NCBI GenBank assembly: GCA_900768045.1
Contig: CAAGBL010000045.1
Span: 3,435-67,434 of the forward strand
Direction: 5' to 3'
Length of the DNA: 64,000 bases
Origin: an uncultured Alistipes sp.
Lineage (GTDB): Bacteria > Bacteroidota > Bacteroidia > Bacteroidales > Rikenellaceae
The notes under the pieces were generated by a model, which worked only from the letters and a program-made list of their open reading frames with translations, was not told where the DNA came from and searched no databases. The first letter of the stretch is position 1. Each line of letters begins with the position of its first letter. Below, piece by piece: positions 16,111-24,067 of this stretch. A program made the translations under genes and the position numbers.

Positions 16111-16195
16111 ATGGGCAGTACATCGAGTACAGCCCATCGCCTCATCAACCCTATCAAGCGAAGCGCCCCTATCTATCCTATCAATCCTATAAAAT
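16111..16195. repeat. Small palindrome plus pyrimidine 9-bp array
   Basis: ATGGGC and GCCCAT flank the apex GTACATCGAGTAC (16111-16137), the same apex type as the E elements. Next comes a short pyrimidine-rich array with 9-base period (TATCTATCC, TATCAATCC, TATAAAATA). It lies between E1 and the end of recO. The gap 15931-16255 holds no gene. Confidence 0.55.
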
Positions 16196-16255
16196 AATCC
16201 CCGTGCGGAGGACATCACACCTCTCATTTTTCACCTCAAAAGGCGTTTTCTTCTG

Positions 16256-16984
16256 CTAAAATACCTCCTTGAGGACTCTTATTGATTCGACCGAGCGTAT
16301 AGAGTCGAGATGGTAGCTATAATATTTTAGCATCGCCTCCAAAAACTCTACTCGTTCCGCTCTGTTTAGTCCTATCTCGCCCAAGTATCTTACGTCGCAC
16401 TCCAGCATATCGTGCAGTATGCGGGCATTCTCGGGTGTGAGTGCCATGCTTGGAATAAGGGCGTGGGGCGTGAAATGTCCGTCACGAATGTCGAGCCATG
16501 CACCGTCGACATACTCATTATCGGGCGAGAAACCCAGTGGTCGGCTGAGGTTTGCCAAGAACCATAGGTGGAAGTTGGCTATGCCCTCCTCCAAGACGTC
16601 GAGTGCCGCCACACACCCCCACACAAAGTCGAACAACCCCTCGCCATGCTCGTTATCCCTAATAAGGCGATATAACACCTCAGCCATGAAGAGCGACATC
16701 GTTGACTTGCGAACGTCGAAAGGTGTAGATTGTAGCACCATGCCACTCACAGCATCCTTGAGCCTGTGCATCGACATTTTTGTTGAGGTAAGTCCCTCGA
16801 ACTCAACGGCGAACATCGGCTGAAAGAGAGCCATTTTTGAACCCTTAGCCGTGGGGCGTACACCCTGTATCATGTAGCTTTGGCGGCCATGTACGTCGGT
16901 GAGCATGTGCACAATAACCCCCTTCTCGCCATACTTTAGTGTGCCGAGAACTATGCCACGTGCCTTATAGCTCTTGAGTGCCAT
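16256..16984 (-). CDS. recO: DNA repair protein RecO
   Basis: The 242-residue protein has the RecO layout: an N-terminal OB fold (ARGIVLGTLKYGEKGVIVHM, then GVRPTAKGSKMALFQP) and a helical C-terminal domain. RecO loads RecA on SSB-coated gaps together with RecR, encoded here at 46197. The start ATG overlaps the ispG stop as TAATG, so the two are translationally coupled. Confidence 0.9.
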   Translation of the reverse strand: MALKSYKARGIVLGTLKYGEKGVIVHMLTDVHGRQSYMIQGVRPTAKGSKMALFQPMFAVEFEGLTSTKMSMHRLKDAVSGMVLQSTPFDVRKSTMSLFMAEVLYRLIRDNEHGEGLFDFVWGCVAALDVLEEGIANFHLWFLANLSRPLGFSPDNEYVDGAWLDIRDGHFTPHALIPSMALTPENARILHDMLECDVRYLGEIGLNRAERVEFLEAMLKYYSYHLDSIRSVESIRVLKEVF

Positions 16985-18468
16985 TACTCTGGGTCGTGCC
17001 AGCGCCCGTCACGCTTGATTATCTCTACGAGGTGGTCGAGCGCCTCGCTCTGATGAATGTTGCGCTCAACAATTTCACGACCACGGTATAGTGTGATATG
17101 CTCAGGCGATGAGCCCACATATCCATAGTCGGCATCTGCCATCTCGCCAGGGCCATTTACGATGCAGCCCATAACGCCTATTTTGAGATCCTTGAGGTGC
17201 GAGGTGCGTGCCTTAATCTCGGCGAGTGTAGCCTGAATATCGTAGAGCGTACGTCCGCAGCTTGGACATGCTATATACTCGGTGCGTGAGAAGCGTAGGC
17301 GTGCCGCCTGAAGTATCATCAGCTCGATGTCGTGAGCTGCTTCTTCCGCAATGTTTGGCGCATCAACCCACACGCCCTCAGCCAAGCCGTCGAGGAGCAA
17401 CTGACCCATGTCCGAAGCGGCATATATCGCCACTTGCTCCACGCTATCAGAGTTGTAGCGACGACGCAATACAACAGGTTTGTTGTCTGTGCGGTTGAGT
17501 ATCGCTGCTCGCCACTCGTGCGTAGGGTTCTCGCTAATGGCCTCAACAACGTCGTACTCTGCGCTAATCTCGCTATGTACAATAGGCTTTGCCTGTGTGC
17601 GTGGGCGGAATGTGGTTGGCGAGTAGTTTTCAATGGTCTCAACCTCAAACTCGCCACTGCGCTTGCTAAAGTAGTCTACTAACATACGACCTACGGGCAC
17701 CTCATGTTCGGGATCCTCGGTAAGCGACACACGCAACGTGTCGCCAATGCCGTCGGCAAGCAATGCTCCAATGCCCACAGCGCTCTTTATGCGTCCCTCG
17801 ATGCCGTCGCCTGCCTCCGTTACGCCGAGGTGTAGCGGATAGGTCATACCCTCACGCTCCATCGCTTCGACAAGCAGACGGTAGGCATGTACCATAACAC
17901 GTGTGTTGCTCGACTTCATCGACACTACCACATCATGAAAATCGGCCTTGCGACACATCTGCAAAAACTCCATTGCCGAAGCCACCATGCCCTCGGGTGT
18001 GTCGCCCCACTCGTCAAATATGCGCTTGGCCAGTGAACCATGGTTTACGCCTATGCGCAGTGCCACCTTGCGGCGCTTGCATATATTTATAAGCTGCTCA
18101 AGCTCGCCATTTGTTGTGCGGAAGTTGCCAGGATTTATGCGAACTTTGTCGACGCTCTCGGCAGCAATCATCGCTATCTCGGGCGTGAAGTGAATGTCGG
18201 CAACGATGGCTGCGGTGCAACCCTCCTCACGCAATTTTTGCATTATTGGAGCGAGCGCCTCGCCCTCCTTTTTGCCCTGCGCTGTTAGGCGCACAATCTC
18301 GGCACCCGCCTGGGCGATGCGCTTTGTCTGCGCCACCGAAAGCTCCACATCTGCTGTTGGCGTGTTGGTCATAGACTGCACGGCAATAGGGCGATTTGCA
18401 CCTATTGTAACACCTCCGAAGCTCACCTCATGCGAGCTGCGACGACTGTATTTTAGACAATTTTTCAT
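16984..18468 (-). CDS. ispG: 4-hydroxy-3-methylbut-2-enyl diphosphate synthase
   Basis: IspG (GcpE) carries out the penultimate step of the MEP isoprenoid pathway, reducing MEcPP to HMBPP with a [4Fe-4S] cluster. The N-terminal TIM-barrel part is clear (PIAVQSMTNTPTAD, VADIHFTPEIA, DKVRINPGN). The C-terminal cluster site is CPSCGRTLYD with GCIVNGPGEMADADYG. The protein has 494 residues against about 370 in E. coli. The extra segment of roughly 110-120 residues (about 255-385) separates barrel and cluster domains, as in the plant/Bacteroidota form. It is co-transcribed with recO. Confidence 0.95.
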   Translation of the reverse strand: MKNCLKYSRRSSHEVSFGGVTIGANRPIAVQSMTNTPTADVELSVAQTKRIAQAGAEIVRLTAQGKKEGEALAPIMQKLREEGCTAAIVADIHFTPEIAMIAAESVDKVRINPGNFRTTNGELEQLINICKRRKVALRIGVNHGSLAKRIFDEWGDTPEGMVASAMEFLQMCRKADFHDVVVSMKSSNTRVMVHAYRLLVEAMEREGMTYPLHLGVTEAGDGIEGRIKSAVGIGALLADGIGDTLRVSLTEDPEHEVPVGRMLVDYFSKRSGEFEVETIENYSPTTFRPRTQAKPIVHSEISAEYDVVEAISENPTHEWRAAILNRTDNKPVVLRRRYNSDSVEQVAIYAASDMGQLLLDGLAEGVWVDAPNIAEEAAHDIELMILQAARLRFSRTEYIACPSCGRTLYDIQATLAEIKARTSHLKDLKIGVMGCIVNGPGEMADADYGYVGSSPEHITLYRGREIVERNIHQSEALDHLVEIIKRDGRWHDPE

Positions 18469-18488
18469 GGTCGTACTAAACTTTTACG

Positions 18489-18496
18489 CAAAGTTA
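18489..18496 (-). promoter_or_regulatory. ispG-recO promoter -7 box
   Basis: TAACTTTG on the minus strand, 20 bases upstream of the ispG ATG. Confidence 0.55.
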
Positions 18497-18686
18497 ACTT
18501 TTTTTTCGGAGAGTGCTACCAATTTTTGCAACTATATTTTAACTCGCTGAAAATCAACGCTTTGTGTGTTATATACGTAACTCACTGATAATCAGCAAGT
18601 TGAAAAATTAGCAAAACCACGATTTGCAACACCTTGATTTTTAACGTTTTATGTAACGTCTCACGGAAAAATTTGAGCCTCAAAAA

Positions 18687-18718
18687 TTTGGCAACCTACT
18701 CTTTGAGTAGTAACTTTG
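18687..18718 (+). promoter_or_regulatory. Promoter of the rSAM/lipoprotein operon
   Basis: TTTG (18687-18690), 20 bases, then TAACTTTG (18711-18718): an exact match to the Bacteroidota TTTG/TAnnTTTG promoter, 28 bases before the first ATG. The divergent region 18497-18686 is AT-rich and has the short palindrome CTGATAATCAG, but nothing else I can name. Confidence 0.8.
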
Positions 18719-18746
18719 CAATAAGAAAACCAACAAATTTTGAGCT

Positions 18747-19196
18747 ATGAAACGATTTATCTATTTCCTATTTGTACTCCTCGGTTTTGGTGCAGTAGCA
18801 TGCGACAACGGCAGCATGGATGATGATGTTGCTGAATATGGCTGTCCTCACATTAACTTTTCGCTTAAGGCTCGTGTTGTGGACGAGGCGGGTAAGCCTA
18901 TCGAGGGTATCGAGGTGCAGACCAAGAACAATGACTTCTACGCGGACAACTACTCCGATGCTGAGGGTAATATCGACCTTAATGTGAGCATGTGGCCCGA
19001 CACTAACATTGATCTGGTCTTCACCGATGTAGATGGTGCGGAGAATGGTGGCGAGTTCGAGGCATTGGAGCTCAACATCGCAGACAAAGTTGAGCAGGTA
19101 AAAGAGGGCTCTGGTAGCTGGTATGAGGGTGGTTATAAGGCCGACCTCGGCGATGTGACTATGAAGCTCAAGGCAGAGAACGTCGAGCAAGAGTAA
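18747..19196 (+). CDS. Putative lipoprotein of a rSAM/lipoprotein system (paralogue 1)
   Basis: A 149-residue lipoprotein: hydrophobic signal ending FGAVAC, with the cysteine at about residue 19. The mature part has a carboxypeptidase-regulatory-like beta domain marked by ARVVDEAGKPIEGIEVQ. It carries the motif TDVDGAENGGEFE near residue 92 and ends in GSGSWYEGGYKADLGDVTM. The same three landmarks recur in the lipoproteins at 21420, 21899 and 22323, although the last two lack part of the C-terminal motif. Small lipoproteins of this type are known to sit next to SPASM radical SAM enzymes in Bacteroidetes. They are the presumed substrates or partners; what is modified is not known. Confidence 0.75.
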   Translation: MKRFIYFLFVLLGFGAVACDNGSMDDDVAEYGCPHINFSLKARVVDEAGKPIEGIEVQTKNNDFYADNYSDAEGNIDLNVSMWPDTNIDLVFTDVDGAENGGEFEALELNIADKVEQVKEGSGSWYEGGYKADLGDVTMKLKAENVEQE

Positions 19197-19217
19197 AACA
19201 TATAATATATATAGGTT

Positions 19218-19712
19218 ATGAAACGAACATTAATACTTATTGGCTTGGGCATCGCCTTTGTTGGTGCATCGCTCTGGGTTATGCTCAGTGGCGGCCGCAG
19301 TGTCAAGGCCATTAGAGCCAAGTTCCGCTTGGGTGGCGCTATCCTTACCCTCGTGAGCTTCACGTCGTTGGCCAGCTGCGAGAATGGTGGCTTTATGGTT
19401 AGCTGCTACGACCCAGCACCACCTCCACACAACACGCTTACCACAGAAGCAGGCACAGGGGCAGTATATAGCAATGGCGACAAGATTAGTATCTACTGCG
19501 ACTTCGCCTTTGCCGACAGCGTGACATTTACCTTGCTCTCGGATAAGGAAGAGGTGTTGCAGAGCGAGGCTATGACACTTGAGCCGGGCGAGGCGTGTGT
19601 TGATATAACGCTAAACGTTGGCGACTATCGTGGCAAGGCTACGCTAAGGGCGAGCTACAACGTCTATGAGAATGAGCCTATCGAGGTCGATTTTGACATT
19701 ATAATTATTTAG
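19218..19712 (+). CDS. Membrane or lipoprotein-like protein of the rSAM operon, unknown
   Basis: A 164-residue protein with two hydrophobic stretches (residues about 4-24 and 38-52). The second ends in a lipobox-like SLASC at about residue 54. The rest is a beta-rich domain (SNGDKISIYCDFAFADSVTF, GKATLRASYNVYENEPIEVD) with an Ig-like character. The double hydrophobic start suggests either an inner-membrane anchor before a lipobox or a start farther downstream. It sits 2 bases before the first radical SAM gene, so a linked role in this system is likely. I do not recognise the family. Confidence 0.5.
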   Translation: MKRTLILIGLGIAFVGASLWVMLSGGRSVKAIRAKFRLGGAILTLVSFTSLASCENGGFMVSCYDPAPPPHNTLTTEAGTGAVYSNGDKISIYCDFAFADSVTFTLLSDKEEVLQSEAMTLEPGEACVDITLNVGDYRGKATLRASYNVYENEPIEVDFDIIII

Positions 19713-19714
19713 AG

Positions 19715-20752
19715 ATGATGTGGTTTCGTCGAGGCGATAAGTTAGATATTGGCATTGTGGTATTCGAGCTTACAGACGCTTGTAATCAGGCGTGTAAGTT
19801 TTGCTATAACCACTTCAAGGGCGAGGGCACATGCTCGGTCGAGGCGCCCAACTTCCGCCTTGCACGACGCACGCTAAAGCGCCTACTTGGTGAGGCACGC
19901 ATAGGCTCGTTGTCGCTCTCGGGAGGTGAGCCAATGCTCCTACCTCGCATTCACGACCTCGTGCTACGTGCCCGCATGAGTGGAAGCAGGGTAAATATCC
20001 TAACTAATGGCACACTCCTCACCGAGCACGACATAGCCATTTTCGACGACCTCGGCATAACGACGTTGCAGATACCCCTGCTTAGCGACAGCGCCGACAT
20101 CCACGACAGCATAACACAACTTCGTGGCTCATGGCTTCGTGCTACAACGGCGGCACGCCTCGTAGCAGGGCGAAAGGCGGGGTGGCTAACGCCAGTGTTG
20201 ATACTCTCACGCTTAAATTACGGCAGTATAGAGTCCACTATGCGTATGTATGCCGAGATGGGGTGTCGCTACATCATGGTCAACCGCTTCAATATAGGAG
20301 GTTTAGGCAAGGTCTACCACAAGGAGCTGACACTCACGCACGAGGAGCTACGAGATGCCTTTCGCCGTGTTGATACGATGGCTGCGGAGCTTAAGATGAC
20401 CATTCATAGCGGCGTATGTACGCCGATGTGCCTGCTCAACCCTAAGGATTACCCTCACATAATGTTTACCAACTGCTCGACCGACCTGAGCCGTCGTCCC
20501 CTCACGGTAAACTATCGTGGAGATGTTCGCTTCTGCAACCACTCGCCACGTGTGTTGGGCAACATCTATGACGAGTCGCTACGCTCAATCATCGAGCGCT
20601 CGATGTCGGACGGATACTTCGACAGCGTGCCCGAGGGCTGTGCTGGGTGCAAGCTATGGCAGAGGTGCAGAGGTGGCTGCCGTGCCGCCTCGGAGCAGAT
20701 GTACGGCACGTTTGACAGAATAGACCCCGTTATGAGCGCAACGAACGAATAA
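19715..20752 (+). CDS. Radical SAM/SPASM-type enzyme (first of two)
   Basis: A 345-residue enzyme with the S-adenosylmethionine cluster motif CNQACKFC (C-x3-C-x2-C) near residue 25. It also has the SGGEPMLLP glycine motif and NILTNGTLL strand of the radical SAM barrel. A C-terminal cysteine-rich region (FCNHSPRVLGNIY, then CAGCKLWQRCRGGC) is typical of SPASM auxiliary clusters. Such enzymes modify peptides or proteins. It lies between two envelope protein genes and 2 bases after the upstream gene, making those products candidate substrates. Its relation to the second enzyme at 22686 is one of family, not close sequence. Confidence 0.85.
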   Translation: MMWFRRGDKLDIGIVVFELTDACNQACKFCYNHFKGEGTCSVEAPNFRLARRTLKRLLGEARIGSLSLSGGEPMLLPRIHDLVLRARMSGSRVNILTNGTLLTEHDIAIFDDLGITTLQIPLLSDSADIHDSITQLRGSWLRATTAARLVAGRKAGWLTPVLILSRLNYGSIESTMRMYAEMGCRYIMVNRFNIGGLGKVYHKELTLTHEELRDAFRRVDTMAAELKMTIHSGVCTPMCLLNPKDYPHIMFTNCSTDLSRRPLTVNYRGDVRFCNHSPRVLGNIYDESLRSIIERSMSDGYFDSVPEGCAGCKLWQRCRGGCRAASEQMYGTFDRIDPVMSATNE

Positions 20753-20770
20753 TTTTTGTATCTTTGTTAT

Positions 20771-21397
20771 ATGAGAGTTCTACGACTATACTGCTTTATG
20801 GCTCTCTTGCTACTCGTTTCGACGGGTTGCAAGAAGGACTTCTATGGCATTTTTGGCATGGATACCGACGCACCTATCTCGGTGGAGCTTAGTGGCTCAC
20901 GCTACGGCTTTAGCTCGACGCTCTTTTCGAGCAATACGGGCTACTTTACCGAGCTTAACCACCCCGAAATAGTGATTCGTGAGGGCGGTGGCTTTAGCTT
21001 CGAGCTATATCGTGAGCTCGACTCGTCGGTGGGCATTGGTGCTACGCTCCTATTCGACATCGACTTCGAGGACTCGGCATTCGAGCTTGACAAGGTATAT
21101 ACGCTCGTAGATGTTGAGGGTTCTCGTGCATGTATCAGCTTCTCGGAGCGTGGGGCGACCATACCCCTTCCTGGTGGTGGTACCGTAACCGACATCATCG
21201 TCCACGACTACTACGCCATCGACGGCTGGATAATCTTCCGTGAGCAGGAGCCATACGGCTCGTCGGGCTACCTCTTCTCGGGCGAGTTCTCGTTTAGAGG
21301 CCGTAGCGAGCAGGACGACACGATAGAGGTACGCAAAGGTACATTCACCGACTGCCGTGTTTGCTGGCAGGGTGGCAAAGGGTGCAACGAATATTAA
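20771..21397 (+). CDS. Putative lipoprotein of the rSAM operon, unrelated to the four paralogues
   Basis: A 208-residue lipoprotein (signal MRVLRLYCFMALLLLVSTGC). The mature part is beta-rich (VELSGSRYGFSSTLFSSN, PEIVIREGGGFSFELYREL, GYLFSGEFSFRGRSEQ). I do not recognise it. It lacks the ARVVDEAGKPIEG and NGGEFE motifs of its neighbours. The ATG at 20771 is used rather than 20756 because it begins the signal peptide. The box TATCTTTG at 20759-20766 lies just 4 bases before the ATG. Confidence 0.6.
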   Translation: MRVLRLYCFMALLLLVSTGCKKDFYGIFGMDTDAPISVELSGSRYGFSSTLFSSNTGYFTELNHPEIVIREGGGFSFELYRELDSSVGIGATLLFDIDFEDSAFELDKVYTLVDVEGSRACISFSERGATIPLPGGGTVTDIIVHDYYAIDGWIIFREQEPYGSSGYLFSGEFSFRGRSEQDDTIEVRKGTFTDCRVCWQGGKGCNEY

Positions 21398-21419
21398 TAA
21401 ACTATAAAACTTTAACGAT

Positions 21420-21896
21420 ATGAAAAAGCTTTTATATATGCTTCTCGCCCTACTCGGCATCAGCGCCACGGGCTGCGACTTCGGAAGGGTTGAGTATGGC
21501 GTACCACACGTACACTTCAATCTCAAGGCACGTGTTGTGGACGAGGCAGGCAAGCCTATCGAGGGCATCGAGGCTCGTGTTAAGAATGGTTATAACAACT
21601 ACGACACCCCCTTCGAGAACAGAACGGGCGTAACCAACTACCTCGGCGAGATTGATGCCCACACGGGAAATATGCATAGCATGGATCACACGATTATCTT
21701 CATAGACCCCGACGGCGAGGCCAATGGCGGTAAGTTCGAGAGTAAGACGGTGGACATCGGCGACTACATCGTGCAGACCGACGAGGGCGATGGTAGCTGG
21801 GATAATGGTAGCTACGTTGCCGAGATTGGCGATGTGGTGATGACTCTCGAGCCTGAGGCACCAGAAGATGAAAACACTAACACTGAGGAGGAGTAA
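21420..21896 (+). CDS. Putative lipoprotein of a rSAM/lipoprotein system (paralogue 2)
   Basis: A 158-residue lipoprotein with signal ending ISATGC. It is very like the product of 18747: ARVVDEAGKPIEGIEARV, IDPDGEANGGKFESKTVD and GDGSWDNGSYVAEIGDVVM occur in the same order and spacing. The extra acidic tail EAPEDENTNTEEE is unique to this copy. It is 22 bases after the previous gene and 2 bases before the next lipoprotein. Confidence 0.75.
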   Translation: MKKLLYMLLALLGISATGCDFGRVEYGVPHVHFNLKARVVDEAGKPIEGIEARVKNGYNNYDTPFENRTGVTNYLGEIDAHTGNMHSMDHTIIFIDPDGEANGGKFESKTVDIGDYIVQTDEGDGSWDNGSYVAEIGDVVMTLEPEAPEDENTNTEEE

Positions 21897-21898
21897 CT

Positions 21899-22303
21899 AT
21901 GCGTAAATCTATTTTTTGTATATTTGCATTAGTATTGCTCACGCTTGTAGGCTGCGAGGAGAAGAACAATCCCTACTATGTGCTCACGGTCGTAGGTACG
22001 GTCGTTGACGAGGCGGGCGAGCCTATTCAGGGCATTCATGCCTACCCCGAAGGCGGCGACTTTCAGGGTAGAGATGGATATACCGACTACTTAGGCAAGT
22101 TTGGCGGATATGCCCATCTTGCGCCACGCAACCAATGGACTATGATATTCGAGGACGTTGACGGCGACTATAACGGTGGCGAGTACGAGAGACTAACTGT
22201 TGACATTAGCCAGAAGGTAACAGCACCCATAGCACCCGACGAGTGGGGCTATTCGGGTAGCGGATATGTCGAGTTGGGAACTATCGTACTCAAGAAGAAG
22301 TAA
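21899..22303 (+). CDS. Putative lipoprotein of a rSAM/lipoprotein system (paralogue 3)
   Basis: A 134-residue lipoprotein with signal ending LVGC. It keeps VVDEAGEPIQGIHAYPEG and EDVDGDYNGGEYERLTVD, and a shortened C-terminal motif SGSGYVELGTIVL. It diverges more than paralogues 1 and 2 but keeps the order of landmarks. It begins 2 bases after the preceding stop. Confidence 0.72.
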   Translation: MRKSIFCIFALVLLTLVGCEEKNNPYYVLTVVGTVVDEAGEPIQGIHAYPEGGDFQGRDGYTDYLGKFGGYAHLAPRNQWTMIFEDVDGDYNGGEYERLTVDISQKVTAPIAPDEWGYSGSGYVELGTIVLKKK

Positions 22304-22322
22304 CCTATTAAGATTTAATGAT

Positions 22323-22679
22323 ATGTTAGGAAGAGTATTAACACGACTATTTGCCCTCTTTGGCATGACGCTAACATGCGTGGCATGCTATGGCACACCC
22401 TATGGCGAGTATCAGCCATATTTTGCAGCTTCGGGACGTGTTGTAGATGACGGTGGCGAGCCAATACCTGGCATCGAGGCATCGATAGGCACACACCGTG
22501 TACTAACAAAAGAGGACGGACACTTCTACGTCGAGAGCTTGGACTACAACCTACTCACGCTTACCGATATCGACGGCGAGAAGAATGGTGGCGAGTTCGA
22601 AAGAGAGTATATCCAGCTGATGTATCAGGGTAACAACGACGTGGGCGATGTTGTGCTTGAACGTAAGCAAAAAGAGTAA
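22323..22679 (+). CDS. Putative lipoprotein of a rSAM/lipoprotein system (paralogue 4)
   Basis: A 118-residue lipoprotein, the shortest of the set. The start MLGRVLTRLFALFGM at 22323 gives a normal signal with lipobox CVAC. An ATG at 22266 would overlap the previous gene and bury the signal. It keeps GRVVDDGGEPIPGIEA and TDIDGEKNGGEFEREYI, and ends NNDVGDVVLERK without the GSW portion. It sits 6 bases before the second radical SAM gene. Confidence 0.72.
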   Translation: MLGRVLTRLFALFGMTLTCVACYGTPYGEYQPYFAASGRVVDDGGEPIPGIEASIGTHRVLTKEDGHFYVESLDYNLLTLTDIDGEKNGGEFEREYIQLMYQGNNDVGDVVLERKQKE

Positions 22680-22685
22680 TGAGCT

Positions 22686-23762
22686 ATGGGAAAGAGACTT
22701 AGTGTGCGTCAGTGGTTGGCGCTAAAGCTATTCAAAAAATTGCGTAAGATACGTGCTGAGGAGCATGTTTTGAATACCCTCTTTTGGGAGTGTACGCTGC
22801 GCTGCAACCTACAATGTCGCCACTGCGGTAGCGACTGCCGTGTAGATAGTGCGCTTAGCGACATGCCCGCTGCAGACTTCTTCAAGGTGCTCGACAACGA
22901 GATTACACCCAACGTAAACCCCAACAAGGTGCTCATAATCTTGTCGGGTGGCGAGGTGCTTGTGCGCAAAGACCTCGAGCAGATAGGCATCAACCTCTAC
23001 CGTCGTGGCTACCCCTGGGGCATGGTTACCAATGGTTTAGCTCTTACCCGCCAGCGCCTCGACTCGCTCATACGTGCGGGCTTGCACTCTATAACCGTCT
23101 CACTCGACGGCTTCGAGGAGCACCACCTACACATACGCCAAAACAAGGAGAGCTTCGGACGTGCTGTGGAGGCTATACGCATGATTTCTGCCGATAAGGA
23201 GCTCGCCTCGGATGTCGTTACGTGCGTGACACCAGCCCTGCTGCCACACCTTAAGCGCTTCAAGGAGTTCCTCTACTCGCTCGGCGTGCGTCAGTGGCGT
23301 CTGTTCACAATCTTTCCCGTAGGTCGTGCCTCGGAGGATTTGTCGATGCAGCTCAACGACGAGGAGTTTACCTACCTCATGGAGTTTATTCAGGAGTGTA
23401 GACGTGAGGGGCGTGTCATGGCATCGTATGGCTGTGAGGGCTTCTTGGCGGGCTACGAGATGCGTGTGCGTACCAACCCCTTCGAGTGTCATGCGGGTAT
23501 TGGCGTAGCCTCTATACGTGTCAATGGCGATATCTCGGGTTGTACGTCGGTGCGTGCTAACTTCACGCAGGGAAACATCTACAAAGACAACTTCTGGGAT
23601 GTGTGGCAAAACCGCTTCGAGAAGTTCCGCAACCGTGCGTGGGCTAAGAAGGGCAAGTGTGCCGACTGCAAGATGTGGCAATACTGCGAGGGCAACGGCA
23701 TGCACCTCTACGACGACGATGAGAATCTACTCGTCTGTCACTACCACCGCCTCACCAAGTAA
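22686..23762 (+). CDS. Radical SAM/SPASM enzyme of a rSAM/lipoprotein system
   Basis: A 358-residue enzyme with the cluster motif CTLRCNLQCRHC near residue 37. The barrel motifs ILSGGEVLVRKDLE and GMVTNGLAL are present, along with SITVSLDGFEEHH. The C-terminal SPASM region has CHAGIGVASI, GCTSVRANFTQGNIY and KCADCKMWQYCEGNGMH. This enzyme class, encoded next to small lipoproteins, is known from Bacteroidetes genomes as the rSAM/lipoprotein system (TIGRFAM-type definition, recalled, not searched). Its biochemical reaction is not established. Here it closes an operon with four related lipoproteins. The stop codon TAA overlaps palindrome E2. Confidence 0.88.
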   Translation: MGKRLSVRQWLALKLFKKLRKIRAEEHVLNTLFWECTLRCNLQCRHCGSDCRVDSALSDMPAADFFKVLDNEITPNVNPNKVLIILSGGEVLVRKDLEQIGINLYRRGYPWGMVTNGLALTRQRLDSLIRAGLHSITVSLDGFEEHHLHIRQNKESFGRAVEAIRMISADKELASDVVTCVTPALLPHLKRFKEFLYSLGVRQWRLFTIFPVGRASEDLSMQLNDEEFTYLMEFIQECRREGRVMASYGCEGFLAGYEMRVRTNPFECHAGIGVASIRVNGDISGCTSVRANFTQGNIYKDNFWDVWQNRFEKFRNRAWAKKGKCADCKMWQYCEGNGMHLYDDDENLLVCHYHRLTK

Positions 23763-23890
23763 TTTGTTGTGATAAGGGGCCGATTGCGGCCCCTAACAAA
23801 AAATGGCGACAATGGGACGTACGTCAAGTACTACCCATCGTCGCCATTTTTGCCGAGTGTAGCACTCGGCGCCCTTCTGACAACAAATTT
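23761..23890. repeat. Palindromic element E2
   Basis: A 130-base element with the same closing arms as E1 (TTTGTTGTGATAAGGGG and CCCTTCTGACAACAAA). The interior forms three hairpins: GGGGCCG/CGGCCCC, a long central stem AAAATGGCGAC/GTCGCCATTTT with apex GTACGTCAAGTAC, and GCCGAGTG/CACTCGGC. Stem sequences differ from E1 but pairing is kept. It begins within the stop codon of the rSAM gene. Confidence 0.85.
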
Positions 23891-23913
23891 GTGCGCTGAT
23901 TGAGGTGGTAGAT

Positions 23914-24045
23914 TATAAGGAACTTAGTGAATTTAAGGAATTTAGGGAACTTAAGGATATTAGTGATACTCATCCCTAAACTCCCTAAATTCCCTATTCT
24001 CCCTATCGTCTCTACTCTCCTTAAGCTCTCTAAGCTCACTCTCTC
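23914..24045. repeat. 9-bp periodic array R1
   Basis: A purine arm (GAATTTAAGGAATTTAGGG) is followed by a pyrimidine arm of consecutive 9-mers: TCCCTAAAC, TCCCTAAAT, TCCCTATTC, TCCCTATCG, TCTCTACTC, TCCTTAAGC, TCTCTAAGC. The two arms can pair. It lies next to E2 and before the end of the symporter gene; the gap 23763-24067 has no gene. Confidence 0.75.
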
Positions 24046-24067
24046 TGCGCCTTGTTGCTACCTATCC

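Noticed and set aside
19715..23762. The two radical SAM enzymes as RiPP maturases with a short precursor peptide
   Set aside because: I found no short Gly- or Cys-rich precursor frame in the operon; the lipoproteins are the only evident partners.
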